Origin: Pseudomonadota bacterium
Lineage (GTDB): Bacteria > Pseudomonadota > Gammaproteobacteria > Steroidobacterales > MnTg04
DNA length: 55,274 nt
Assembly: GCA_022572885.1 (NCBI GenBank)
Contig: JACZVC010000023.1
Span: 1-55,274, forward strand
Reading direction: 5' to 3'
Part shown: positions 7,893 through 16,604 of the stretch, piece after piece
Position numbering within the stretch: position 1 is the stretch's first letter
Layout of the letters: the number at the start of each line of letters is the position of its first letter
Position numbers and translations under genes: made by a program
The notes under the pieces: generated by a model
Database searches by the model: none
What the model saw: only the letters and a program-made list of their open reading frames with translations
Told to the model about the DNA's origin: nothing

Positions 7893-9667
7893 CAATGGTT
7901 TCCCTTCTTCGCAATGTATCGGTCGATGACATTTTCCAGCATGCTCAACGGCAGCGCGCCGTCGCCTAGCAACACGTCGTGAAATTCCCGCAAATCGAAA
8001 TTATCGCCAAGCGCTTCCTCGGCGCGCTGGCGCAGCTCCCAGATCTTCAGTTCCCCGATCTTGTAGGACAAGGCCTGGCCGGGCCAGGAGATATAGCGGT
8101 CGACTTCGGACCTGACGTTGCCGCGCGACAGCGAGGTGTTGTCGGCGAGGTATTCCATCGCCTGGTCGCGGCTCCAGCCTTGTGAATGGAGGCCGGTGTC
8201 GATCACCAGCCGGCACGCGCGCCACATTTCGTAACTCAGGCGGCCAAAGTGCTCATACGGGCTGCGGTATACGCCCATCTCGACGCCGAGTTTCTCGGCA
8301 TACAGGCCCCAGCCTTCGCCAAAGGCGCTGATGTACAAGTTACGGCGAAAATCGGGCATGTTTTCCAGTTCCTGCGACAGCGCTCCCTGGTGGTGGTGGC
8401 CCGGGACCGCTTCGTGCAGGGTCAGCGCGGTCAGCTCATACAACGGCCGTTGATCCAGCGCATAGGTGTTGACCCAGTAGGCGCCGCCGACGGTCCCGCC
8501 GATCGGTGGGCCGACATAGGCCGCGGTCGTGTAATTCGGCGCCACCTCGTCGGGTACTGGCACGATCCCATAAGACAGGCGCGGCAGCTTGCCGAAAAAG
8601 CCGGGCATCAGGTAATCGATGCGCTTGGCCGTATAGGCCGCTTCCTTGAGCAATTCTTCTGAGCTATTCGCATAAAACTGCGGGTCGGTGCGCAGGAATT
8701 CGGTGAACGTTGCGAAGTCGCCGTCAAATTTGAGCCCGGCAATCAGCGCATCCATTTCGGCGCGTATGCGTGCGACTTCGCCAAGGCCGATATTGTGAAT
8801 CTCCGTCGAGTTTCGGTCGGTGACGGTGGCGTATGAATTGATCTGATGGGCGTAATAAGCCTTGCCATCGGGGAGTTGCTCGGCGCCCAGCGTGGTGGTT
8901 GCGGCCGCCAGGTATTCATCCTTGAAAAACGCAGCAAGCCCCGCGAAGGCCCTGAGCGCGCCCTCGCTGATTGCCTTGCGGCCAGCCAGCAGCAGGCGCG
9001 CCTGGTCGGCTTCCGGAATGCCATCGCCCATGTTGGCAAAGGGATCGTAGAAGCTGCTTGCTTCCGGGTTGTCGTAAACCTGCGCCTCGATTGTCGGCAG
9101 GATGCCGTCCATGACGATCCTCGGCAGGGTGAAGCCGGTGCGAATGCCATCGCGCATGTTGTCGATGTTTTCGGAGAAATAACGCGGGATGTCGTTCAGC
9201 CGGGCGATATAGTCTTCGTAATCGTCCACCGTTTCTGTAGCCAGACCATTGGTCATGCTCAACACGGCCATGTAAAAGCCGTAGAAGGTATTGAATGGAA
9301 TGCGCGAGAGATTCAGTTCGTAGGCATGGATCGAATCCTGCAACACCCACGCCAGGAGTTCGTGGTTGATGCGCTGGTCCGCGCCGAGCGCCTCGGCGTC
9401 GATGGCCTGGAGTCTCTCGAGAAATTCCTGCTCTGCGGCCAACCGGCGTTCGCGGTCTGCCGCGGTCACCCGGGGAAGCTGGTGGTTGTAGTCGGATACC
9501 CCGGCCTGGGTCGCCATCAGCGGGTTCTCACGCAAGCTGAAGGCCCAATGTTCGTCGATGATCGTTTGCAGCCGGGATTCCGCGGTCATTGCCGGGCTCG
9601 TCTCCGGTGCTGGCGTGCAGGCGGCAAGCGCAATAATCAAGATAGCGGAGATGCCTGAAATGCGCAT
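7892..9667 (-). CDS. DUF885 family lipoprotein, putative metallopeptidase
   Basis: 591 aa from ATG 9667, preceded by AAGGA; an upstream in-frame start (9739) lacks a signal peptide context. The N-terminus has a lipoprotein signal with lipobox-like ALAAC, so it is likely anchored in an envelope membrane. The family signature LHEAVPGHHHQGAL (HExxxGHH) lies in the C-terminal third, and EGWGLYAEKLG follows, together making a probable zinc site. The overall length matches DUF885 proteins, which are related to M3/M32-like gluzincins. It is cotranscribed with the M19 dipeptidase (overlapping stop/start), which suggests stepwise degradation of peptides in the periplasm. A second DUF885 gene lies at 10907-12691. 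Confidence 0.9.
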   Translation of the reverse strand: MRISGISAILIIALAACTPAPETSPAMTAESRLQTIIDEHWAFSLRENPLMATQAGVSDYNHQLPRVTAADRERRLAAEQEFLERLQAIDAEALGADQRINHELLAWVLQDSIHAYELNLSRIPFNTFYGFYMAVLSMTNGLATETVDDYEDYIARLNDIPRYFSENIDNMRDGIRTGFTLPRIVMDGILPTIEAQVYDNPEASSFYDPFANMGDGIPEADQARLLLAGRKAISEGALRAFAGLAAFFKDEYLAAATTTLGAEQLPDGKAYYAHQINSYATVTDRNSTEIHNIGLGEVARIRAEMDALIAGLKFDGDFATFTEFLRTDPQFYANSSEELLKEAAYTAKRIDYLMPGFFGKLPRLSYGIVPVPDEVAPNYTTAAYVGPPIGGTVGGAYWVNTYALDQRPLYELTALTLHEAVPGHHHQGALSQELENMPDFRRNLYISAFGEGWGLYAEKLGVEMGVYRSPYEHFGRLSYEMWRACRLVIDTGLHSQGWSRDQAMEYLADNTSLSRGNVRSEVDRYISWPGQALSYKIGELKIWELRQRAEEALGDNFDLREFHDVLLGDGALPLSMLENVIDRYIAKKGNH

Positions 9668-9771
9668 GGGTGGTTCCTTATATAATGAGGTGGGCGTTGT
9701 GTAATGCAGTCGTTCTGCATATCTTGTTTGCCGAAGCATCCGTAACTTAACACCGGCGCCGGGGATAGAAA

Positions 9772-10746
9772 ATGAAAAACCGCATCAAAATAGTCGCTTT
9801 CTTGTTGTTTGCGTGGGCAGCGCCTGGGCTCGCGAGCGTCGATGAAGCCTCAGGCGGCGACGAAAACCAGGTCAAGGCCATCCTGGTGACCGGGGCAAGT
9901 ACGGGGATCGGGAGGAATATCGCGGAAACGCTGGCCGCGAACGGATATTTTGTCTACGCCGGCGCGCGCAAGGAAAAAGACCTGGCCGCGCTCGATGCGA
10001 TCGAGAATATCCAGTCGGTGCGGCTCGACGTTACGGTGCAGGATGAGATCGACGCGGCGGTCGAGACGGTTCGAATAGGGGGCAGGGGGCTTTATGGCTT
10101 GGTCAACAACGCCGGCGTGGCCATTTTGGCGCCGTTGATCGAAGTCGAAGAAGATGAGCTGGATTTTCAGTTTGATGTGAATGTCTATGGCCCATACCGG
10201 ATCACCAGGGCCTTTGCGCCGTTGATCATGGAAGCCAAAGGCAGGATTACGACGATTGGTTCGATTTCGGGAATTTTGTCCGGCCCGTTGTTTGGTCCAT
10301 ACAGCATGAGCAAACACGCCATCGAGGCCTATACCGATTCCCTGGCCCGGGAAATGGCGGATTTCGATGTGAAAGTGAGTGTCATCGAGCCGGGTAATTA
10401 TAAATCCGATATCTTCAAGAACCTGCGTCGGCGGATGGAGAGAAATGGGCAGAGTCTTGATGATTCCCTGTTTGCCGCGCAGATCAAAAGCATGTTGGAT
10501 CGCCCGGAAGACCGTTCACAACACAAGGAACCGGACGAAGTTTCCGCTGCCGTGATGCACGCCTTGTTCGCCGATGATCCCAAGCGGCGCTACATGGTCG
10601 TGCCCAACGAGTTTGAGGCGCGGATCACGATTACCCAGGTAATGCGCGAAATGGTGCAACTCAACGAGGGGCAGCCGTACACCTATGACCGCGAGAAACT
10701 GATCGCGATCATGGATGAGGTGTTGGCTGAATTGGAGGGAAAATAA
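9772..10746 (+). CDS. Short-chain dehydrogenase/reductase with N-terminal signal peptide
   Basis: 324 aa classical SDR. The Rossmann motif VTGASTGIGRNIAETL (~39-54) binds the nucleotide, NNAGVAIL marks the fourth strand, the catalytic serine is in TIGSISG, and YSMSKHAIEAY supplies the YxxxK pair. After the fold, PGNYKSDIF and a C-terminal ~80 residues follow. Unusually, the protein opens with MKNRIKIVAFLLFAWAAPGLAS, which looks like a cleavable signal peptide or membrane anchor, whereas SDR enzymes are normally cytoplasmic because they need NAD(P). It lies between two DUF885 genes and is divergent from the DUF885-M19 operon. Substrate is unknown; similar proteins are often annotated as retinol or 3-oxoacyl dehydrogenases. 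Confidence 0.9.
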   Translation: MKNRIKIVAFLLFAWAAPGLASVDEASGGDENQVKAILVTGASTGIGRNIAETLAANGYFVYAGARKEKDLAALDAIENIQSVRLDVTVQDEIDAAVETVRIGGRGLYGLVNNAGVAILAPLIEVEEDELDFQFDVNVYGPYRITRAFAPLIMEAKGRITTIGSISGILSGPLFGPYSMSKHAIEAYTDSLAREMADFDVKVSVIEPGNYKSDIFKNLRRRMERNGQSLDDSLFAAQIKSMLDRPEDRSQHKEPDEVSAAVMHALFADDPKRRYMVVPNEFEARITITQVMREMVQLNEGQPYTYDREKLIAIMDEVLAELEGK

Positions 10747-10906
10747 ATCTGTCCCCTTTTTCCGTGGGAAGAACGGATTGACTTTTTTTTACTGTCGATT
10801 CGTCTCATTGGGCTGGCGGGAAGGCGAACGCGTGCGTAGACTTTCGAGTCCTTTCTGCAGGGGGTGTCGGGGATGAAAAAATTTTTCAAGTGGTTGAGGA
10901 TATCTT

Positions 10907-12691
10907 TTGGCGTCATTAGTCTTGCTGGTCATCGGCTTGGTGGTCAATGTCACCTGGTTCAAACCGGTCAGCATCAATATCTTCTTCGAGACGGCGTTTC
11001 TCAAATACGCGCTGGAAAGCCCGGAAATGCTCAGCAACATGCGCCTGCTGGAGCAGATAGGCCTGAATTTTCACAACGACGATCTCGCGGACATCTCTCC
11101 CGCGCATACCGAGAAACTCAATCGATGGATGGTCGAGGACCGTGAGATGTTGCATCGCTATGATCGCAGCAAGCTCGAAGGGCAAACGGCCATATCCTAT
11201 GACGTGATGGATTGGCTCATGACCAACCAGGCCGAAGGTGTCGAATTTACCTGGCATGGCTATCCCGTCAACCAGTTATTTGGCGTACAAAACCGCATGC
11301 CCAATTTCATGGCGACGATTCACCATGTGGGTAACGAACGCGATGCCAGGCATTACATTACGCGTCTGTCCAAGTTCGATACCAAGTTCGATCAGTTGCT
11401 CGAAGACCTGAATCTGCGGGAGGAGAAGGGCATCATCCCGCCGACCTTTGTCGTCGAAAAAGTGATCGTGGAGATGACTGACTTCCGTGGTACGCCCGCC
11501 AGGGAGAATATCCTTTACACATCCTTTGCAAAGAAGCTGGACAAGATCGAGGACCTCGATGAGCCGACCCGTGATGAACTGCTGGCCAGCTCGGAGGCCG
11601 AGATTGATGGCACAGTGTACCCAGCCTATGACGGCCTGATCAGTTATTTTGAAAAGCTGAGGGCGAAGGCGACCACCAATCACGGCGCCTGGAAACTGCC
11701 GAATGGCGATGCCTTTTACGATTACCAGCTACGCTCAAACACATCTTCCAATATGACCGCCGACGAAATTCATGAGCTGGGGTTGGCCGAGGTCGCACGC
11801 ATCCAGAGCCAGATGGATGAAATTTTGACGGCAGAAGGATACGGCGATGGGAGCGTGGCGGAACGGATGGCGCTGCTCAACAAGGAAGAACGCTTTCTTT
11901 ATCCGAATGACGATGAGGGTCGCGAGCAAATCCTCAAGGATTTCCAGGAAATTATTGACGAGATTTCGGCGAAAATGCCCGAGTATTTCGTGACGCTGCC
12001 AGAATCCAAGGTACAGGTTAGGCGGATTCCCGAGTTCAGCCAGGCCAATTCGGCCGGTGCTTACTACCAGGGGCCATCGATGGATGGATCGCGACCGGGC
12101 GTGTTTTACGCCAACCTCCGCAACCTCGAAGAACACCCTAAATATGGCATGCGCACGCTGGCCTATCACGAAGCGGTGCCGGGCCATCATTTGCAGAACG
12201 CCCTGCAGACCGAAATGACCGGTGTGCCTCAGTTCAGGAAAATGATGGGCTTTACGGCGTTTTCCGAAGGCTGGGCATTGTATTCGGAGCGCCTGGCCTG
12301 GGAAGTGGGTTTTGAAGATGATCCCTACGACAATCTCGGTCGTTTGCAGGCGGAGCTATTTCGTGCGGTGCGCCTGGTCGTCGATACCGGGATTCATCGC
12401 AAACGCTGGTCGCGCGAAAAGGCGATCGATTACATGTTTGTCAACACCGGTATGGCAAAACACCAAGTGGTTTCGGAAATCGAGCGCTATTTTGTGATTC
12501 CGGGTCAGGCGACTGCTTACAAGGTCGGTATGCTGAAAATTCTTGAGCTGCGGGAAAGGGCAAAAACCGCTCTCGGCGAGGGATTCGATATCAGGGAATT
12601 CCACGATGTCGTGTTGCGCAACGGCGATATCCCGCTGACGATCCTGGAGCAGCAGGTGGATCGGTATATTGCCGGGCATCAGGCGGGTTGA
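10907..12691 (+). CDS. Second DUF885 family protein, putative metallopeptidase; start uncertain
   Basis: 594 aa if started at TTG 10907, which has GAGGA six bases upstream. The N-terminus LVLLVIGLVVNVTWF is a membrane anchor or signal. The family motif YHEAVPGHHLQNALQ and the following SEGWALYSERLAWE give the probable zinc ligands, and the C-terminal VIPGQATAYKVGMLKI matches the first DUF885 protein. In the neighbouring frame an ATG at 10873 begins MKKFFKWLRISFGVIS, a typical basic start to a signal anchor, which would join this frame by a one-base shift between ~10900 and 10922. Either the TTG is real or the gene (or the assembly) carries a small indel. It shares the HEAVPGHH core with the gene at 7892-9667 but differs widely elsewhere. 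Confidence 0.85.
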   Translation: MASLVLLVIGLVVNVTWFKPVSINIFFETAFLKYALESPEMLSNMRLLEQIGLNFHNDDLADISPAHTEKLNRWMVEDREMLHRYDRSKLEGQTAISYDVMDWLMTNQAEGVEFTWHGYPVNQLFGVQNRMPNFMATIHHVGNERDARHYITRLSKFDTKFDQLLEDLNLREEKGIIPPTFVVEKVIVEMTDFRGTPARENILYTSFAKKLDKIEDLDEPTRDELLASSEAEIDGTVYPAYDGLISYFEKLRAKATTNHGAWKLPNGDAFYDYQLRSNTSSNMTADEIHELGLAEVARIQSQMDEILTAEGYGDGSVAERMALLNKEERFLYPNDDEGREQILKDFQEIIDEISAKMPEYFVTLPESKVQVRRIPEFSQANSAGAYYQGPSMDGSRPGVFYANLRNLEEHPKYGMRTLAYHEAVPGHHLQNALQTEMTGVPQFRKMMGFTAFSEGWALYSERLAWEVGFEDDPYDNLGRLQAELFRAVRLVVDTGIHRKRWSREKAIDYMFVNTGMAKHQVVSEIERYFVIPGQATAYKVGMLKILELRERAKTALGEGFDIREFHDVVLRNGDIPLTILEQQVDRYIAGHQAG

Positions 12692-12695
12692 GGGT

Positions 12696-13343
12696 CTAGC
12701 GAGAGCCCTTGGCCGCTGTCGCGAGATAGTTACTGACTTCTTCTTCGATCCGCGCGGCTTCGTGCTCCATCGCGATCAGATGCCGGTCGCTCATCTGGCC
12801 GGCTCTGCGCAGGCTCGCGCTACCGCTGTCTTGCTCGGGATGTGCGGCTGCATGCTTTTTGAGCTCGCGCCGATTCCCGCGCAGCCGGTTTTCCAGCGTA
12901 TCGAGCATCTCCTTGACGCGCTCGAAATTCCTGTCCTTCGTGGCGCGGTCGTTGGTCCGAAACCTTTGCGGTGAGCGTGTATCGGCTGCAGACTGCCTGG
13001 AGCGGATACCGGTATCAGGGAGCCTGGACTGGGTATGATCGGTGGTCCTGTTGTAGCTGCCAACCGGGTTACCAAGCAGGCGATTCGTACTGACCCCGCC
13101 GGAGAATTGCATGCCTTTGGAGCGTGCCGCTTCGGTCATTTGCTTGCGCATCCTGTCAATACGATCCTGTACCGTCGAATTGCGATGGATCAGCCGCTCG
13201 GTGAAATCCCGGTCGGCCTTTCCCCGTTCCTCGGGCGCAGCCGCCGCCGCGATGTTCGGCGATAACGACGCCAGGATCACGATCAGCAGTGAAATAATGA
13301 CCCTGCGCAGGTTGAGTCTGGATGGATTCTTGATATTTCTCAT
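12696..13343 (-). CDS. Hypothetical secreted basic protein, probably helical
   Basis: 215 aa from ATG 13343 (MRNIKNPSRL), with AGGAG eight bases upstream; the frame is open to 13421 without support for translation. Residues ~14-37 form a signal peptide (VIISLLIVILASLSPNIAAAAA). The mature protein is rich in Arg, Lys, Glu and Ala and is probably largely helical, for example DRIDRMRKQMTEAARSKG and ERVKEMLDTLENRLRGN. No cysteine or enzyme motif is visible. It is convergent with the DUF885 gene (4 bases apart) and divergent from the exporter operon. I do not recognise a family. Confidence 0.7.
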   Translation of the reverse strand: MRNIKNPSRLNLRRVIISLLIVILASLSPNIAAAAAPEERGKADRDFTERLIHRNSTVQDRIDRMRKQMTEAARSKGMQFSGGVSTNRLLGNPVGSYNRTTDHTQSRLPDTGIRSRQSAADTRSPQRFRTNDRATKDRNFERVKEMLDTLENRLRGNRRELKKHAAAHPEQDSGSASLRRAGQMSDRHLIAMEHEAARIEEEVSNYLATAAKGSR

Positions 13344-13490
13344 CGCAACGCTCCTGGCGCACATTGTACAAGGATAGACAAGTATCCACATCCGTTGTTC
13401 AGCATGGGTACCCTTTGGCATTGCGGTCGATCGGGGCGCCGATTTGATATGCTTCTCCTATCGTTCAGCAAGATTGTCGAAAAAACCAAT

Positions 13491-14735
13491 ATGGCACTGG
13501 ATAAAGACGCATTGAATTCGCTGCGCATGGACAGCAACGCACGGTCTGAGGCACCTGCCAGCGTGAGCAAGTGGATTCTGCCGGTTGTCGCGGCCGCGCT
13601 TTTTGTTATCGCGCTGGCCTGGTTTTTTGGTTCCGCTGGGTCGGGGACGGTTGTCGAGACCGTGGTTGCCCGCGCCCCGGCAACCCAGGGCAGCAATTCC
13701 CAGGGCACGATCCTGAACGCATCGGGCTATGTTGTGGCCCGCCGGCTGGCCACGGTTTCTTCCAAGGTTACTGGAAAAATCATCGCGGTCCTGGTCGAGG
13801 AAGGCATGTCGGTGACCGAAGGAGACATCCTGGCGCAGCTCGATGACAGCACTGTGCGGGCCCGGCTGGCGCTGGCCGCCGGACAGACCCATGCCGCCGT
13901 GAGCAACCTGGCGGAAACCCGGGTACGTCTGGAAGAGGCGCAGCGCAAGCTAAAGCGCAATGAATCCCTGCGTGAGCAGAAGCTGGTCAGTGCGGCGGAA
14001 CTCGATGCGGCGCAATCCGAAGTCAACGCGTTTCAGGCTCGTCTGACGGCCGATCACAGCAACGTAGCGGTTGCACAGAGAAACCAGGAACTGATCGAAC
14101 AGGATCTCGACGACCTGACCATACGCGCGCCTTTTTCGGGCGTCGTGGTTTCCAAGAACGCACAGCCAGGGGAGATGATCTCGCCGATCTCCGCGGGCGG
14201 CGGCTCTATCCGAACCGGAATCTGCACCATCGTCGATATGGATTCGCTGGAAATCGAGGTCGAAGTCAACGAGGCCTATATCAACCGGGTCAGCAGCGGT
14301 CAGCGTACCGAGGCGACGCTGGACGCCTACCCGGACTGGACAATATCTTCGCAGGTGATCAACATCGTGCCGACGGCCGATAGGCAAAAAGCGACGGTCA
14401 AGGTCCGTATCCGGTTTGACGAACTGGATTCGCGAGTTTTACCGGATATGGGGGTCAAGGTGCGTTTCCTGGAATCCGCGCGGGACAACCGGGCCGGCGA
14501 GCGGATGACAAATGCGGCTTTGGCGTTGGTGCCGGAAGCGGCTGTCCATCGGTCCGCCGGCGCCAATTATGTCTGGATCGTAAATGACGGCAAATTGGAA
14601 CGCCGTGCGGTCAGCACCGGCGTTGCCAGAAACGGCATGATTGGGATATTGTCCGGAGTCAGGCCGGGCGAGGTTGTGGTCAGCGCCAATCCGGGAGGTC
14701 TGTCCGAAAATATGTCGGTGCGGATTCAGGAATAA
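13491..14735 (+). CDS. Periplasmic adaptor (HlyD/MacA-like membrane fusion protein)
   Basis: 414 aa from ATG 13491 (MALDKDALNSLR); the frame is open to 13395 but the extension has no ribosome site. One transmembrane helix at ~36-55 follows a short cytoplasmic tail. Then comes a biotinyl-lipoyl half-motif (GYVVARRLATVSSKVTGKI), a long coiled-coil hairpin (~110-200; ETRVRLEEAQRKLKRNESLR), the second lipoyl half (IRAPFSGVVVSKNAQPGEM) and a beta-barrel domain (VDMDSLEIEVEVNEAYINRV). This is the order in MacA/HlyD adaptors, which link an inner-membrane ABC pump to an outer-membrane channel. It is the first gene of an operon with an ATPase and two permeases; no TolC-like gene is present here. Confidence 0.9.
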   Translation: MALDKDALNSLRMDSNARSEAPASVSKWILPVVAAALFVIALAWFFGSAGSGTVVETVVARAPATQGSNSQGTILNASGYVVARRLATVSSKVTGKIIAVLVEEGMSVTEGDILAQLDDSTVRARLALAAGQTHAAVSNLAETRVRLEEAQRKLKRNESLREQKLVSAAELDAAQSEVNAFQARLTADHSNVAVAQRNQELIEQDLDDLTIRAPFSGVVVSKNAQPGEMISPISAGGGSIRTGICTIVDMDSLEIEVEVNEAYINRVSSGQRTEATLDAYPDWTISSQVINIVPTADRQKATVKVRIRFDELDSRVLPDMGVKVRFLESARDNRAGERMTNAALALVPEAAVHRSAGANYVWIVNDGKLERRAVSTGVARNGMIGILSGVRPGEVVVSANPGGLSENMSVRIQE

Positions 14736-14760
14736 CAAAAAACTTTAGCCAGAGGTCGGC

Positions 14761-15447
14761 ATGACGTTACTCGTAGATCTGAAAGATGTCAGCAAAAACT
14801 ACCAGCGCGGGCCGGAGACCGTCCATGTACTGGAAAATCTCAACGCCAACGTGCCCGAAGGCGATTTTCTGGCGCTGATGGGGCCGTCGGGATCCGGCAA
14901 GACCACATTGCTCAATCTGATCGGCGGCATCGATCGCCCGACCAGTGGCAATATTTCTGTAAACGGGCAGGATCTGAACAGCCTGTCGGAGAGCGCACTC
15001 GGAAAATGGCGGGCCCGGCACGTCGGATTTATCTTCCAAGTCTATCACTTGTTGCCGGTGCTCAGTGCGGCGAGAAACGTCGAGTTGCCGCTGTTGTTGA
15101 CCAACCTGGGGCGCAGCGAACGCAAACAGCGCGTAGCGGCGGCATTGTCGCTGGTCGGGCTCAGCGATCGCGCCGATCACAAGCCTGCCCAGTTGTCGGG
15201 CGGGCAGGAACAAAGGGTGGGCATTGCGCGCGCCATCATCGCGGATCCGACTTTGCTGCTTTGTGACGAGCCTACCGGCGATCTTGACCGAAAAGCCGGC
15301 GATGAAGTGCTGGACCTGCTGGAGGCGCTGAACCAGGAGCAAGGCAAGACCATCATCATGGTTACCCATGACCCGCACGCGGCACGGCGGGCGAAGCGTA
15401 TTCTGTATCTCGACAAAGGGACGCTGGGTACAGAGCCGGTCGAATGA
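14761..15447 (+). CDS. ABC transporter ATP-binding protein, MacB/LolD type
   Basis: 228 aa ATPase. Walker A GPSGSGKTTLLNLIGG (~41-56), Q-loop region GFIFQVYHLLPVLSA, signature LSGGQEQRVGIARA (Q where R is more usual after SGGQ), Walker B LLLCDEPTGDLD and the H-loop TIIMVTHDPHAARRA are all present. LLPVLSAARNVELPL is typical of the MacB/LolD/FtsE group, whose members drive mechanotransmission rather than classic transport. The gene begins 25 bases after the adaptor and its stop overlaps the first permease start (ATGA). It should dimerise and power the two permeases at 15444 and 16604. Confidence 0.93.
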   Translation: MTLLVDLKDVSKNYQRGPETVHVLENLNANVPEGDFLALMGPSGSGKTTLLNLIGGIDRPTSGNISVNGQDLNSLSESALGKWRARHVGFIFQVYHLLPVLSAARNVELPLLLTNLGRSERKQRVAAALSLVGLSDRADHKPAQLSGGQEQRVGIARAIIADPTLLLCDEPTGDLDRKAGDEVLDLLEALNQEQGKTIIMVTHDPHAARRAKRILYLDKGTLGTEPVE

Positions 15448-16604
15448 AATTCCTGCCGCTGATCTGGAGTAGCCTGGCGCGCAAAAAAGTGCGTACGGTG
15501 TTCACGCTGTTATCGGTGTTCATTGCGTTTCTTCTGTTCGGTTACCTGTCGGCTATCAAGGCGGCGTTTCAAGGCGGCGTCGAAATCGCCGGTGTGGATC
15601 GCCTGATCATGGTCCACAAGATGTCGTTGATAAATCCGCTGCCGTTTGCCTACAAGCGGCGTATCGAGACGACCGAGGGGATAAGCGCGGTTACGCAGGC
15701 TTCATGGTTTGGCGGTTATTACCAGGAACAGAGGAATTTCTTCGCGCAATTCCCGGTGGATCCACAGGGTTATCTGGATATGTATCCCGAGATATCCGTA
15801 CCCGAGGAGCAAAAACAGGCCTGGTTCGCGGATCGTGGCGGTGCGTTGATCGGGAGGGGTATCGCAAATCGTTTTGGCTGGCAACCCGGCGACCGCATAC
15901 CGTTGATTTCGCCGATCTGGCGGAACAAGGATGGCGGCAACACCTGGGAATTCACCATATCCGGTATTTTCGACGCCGGTGTCGAAGGGTTCGATACCAG
16001 CAACATGATTTTCCATCACGAGTATTTTGACGAGGGCAGGGCCTGGGGCGACGGGCTGGTCGGCTGGTACATCATTCGCGTGGACGATCCCGAGCGGCTC
16101 CAGGACAAGGCGAAAGAACTCGACGCGATGTTTGCCAATTCGCCGAGGGAGACCAAGACCACGTCCGAGAAAGAGTTTCTGCAGGGCTTCGTCGACCAGG
16201 TGGGCGATATCGGTGCAATCTTCACGGCGATCATCAGCGTGGTTTTGTTTACTCTGTTCCTGATTACCGGTAATACGATGGCGCAATCGGTACGCGAACG
16301 GACCGCCGAACTGGCGGTCATGAAAGTGGTCGGGTTTTCGCGGCGCAGATTACTCAGCATGGTGCTGTCGGAGTCAATGCTCGTTGCGGTGCTCGGCGGC
16401 GGCGCTGGCCTGGGGACGGCCTGGCTGATCGTGACCACCGGTGGCGATCCGACCAACGGTTTTCTGCCGGCTTTCTACATTCAGACGAAAGACCTGGTCC
16501 TGGGCGTATTGCTGGTGATTGCCGTCGGCGCGGTTTCCGGCGCCTTGCCGGCCATGCAAGCCTACCGGCTGGAAAACATTGTCGCGTTGCGCAAGGTGGC
16601 TTGA
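15444..16604 (+). CDS. ABC transporter permease, FtsX/MacB type (first)
   Basis: 386 aa inner-membrane protein with an N-terminal helix (~17-37, TVFTLLSVFIAFLLFGYLSA), a ~200-residue periplasmic MacB-like core domain, and three C-terminal helices (~265-375). The phrase RERTAELAVMKVVGFSRRRLLSMVLSE, in part, is the FtsX-family coupling segment that contacts the ATPase. Such proteins work as a dimer or as a pair; here a second permease follows with a TGATG overlap, suggesting a heterodimer like LolC/LolE. The periplasmic domain is unlike canonical MacB in length and has many Trp/Phe residues. The exported substrate is unknown. Confidence 0.9.
   Translation: MKFLPLIWSSLARKKVRTVFTLLSVFIAFLLFGYLSAIKAAFQGGVEIAGVDRLIMVHKMSLINPLPFAYKRRIETTEGISAVTQASWFGGYYQEQRNFFAQFPVDPQGYLDMYPEISVPEEQKQAWFADRGGALIGRGIANRFGWQPGDRIPLISPIWRNKDGGNTWEFTISGIFDAGVEGFDTSNMIFHHEYFDEGRAWGDGLVGWYIIRVDDPERLQDKAKELDAMFANSPRETKTTSEKEFLQGFVDQVGDIGAIFTAIISVVLFTLFLITGNTMAQSVRERTAELAVMKVVGFSRRRLLSMVLSESMLVAVLGGGAGLGTAWLIVTTGGDPTNGFLPAFYIQTKDLVLGVLLVIAVGAVSGALPAMQAYRLENIVALRKVA

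Noticed and set aside
10741-10790. Possible terminator or REP-like motif after the SDR gene (CTGTCCCCTTTTTCCG, stem CCGT/ACGG, then T8)
   Set aside because: The stem is only 4 bp and the T-run is 6 bases away, so I could not support either reading.
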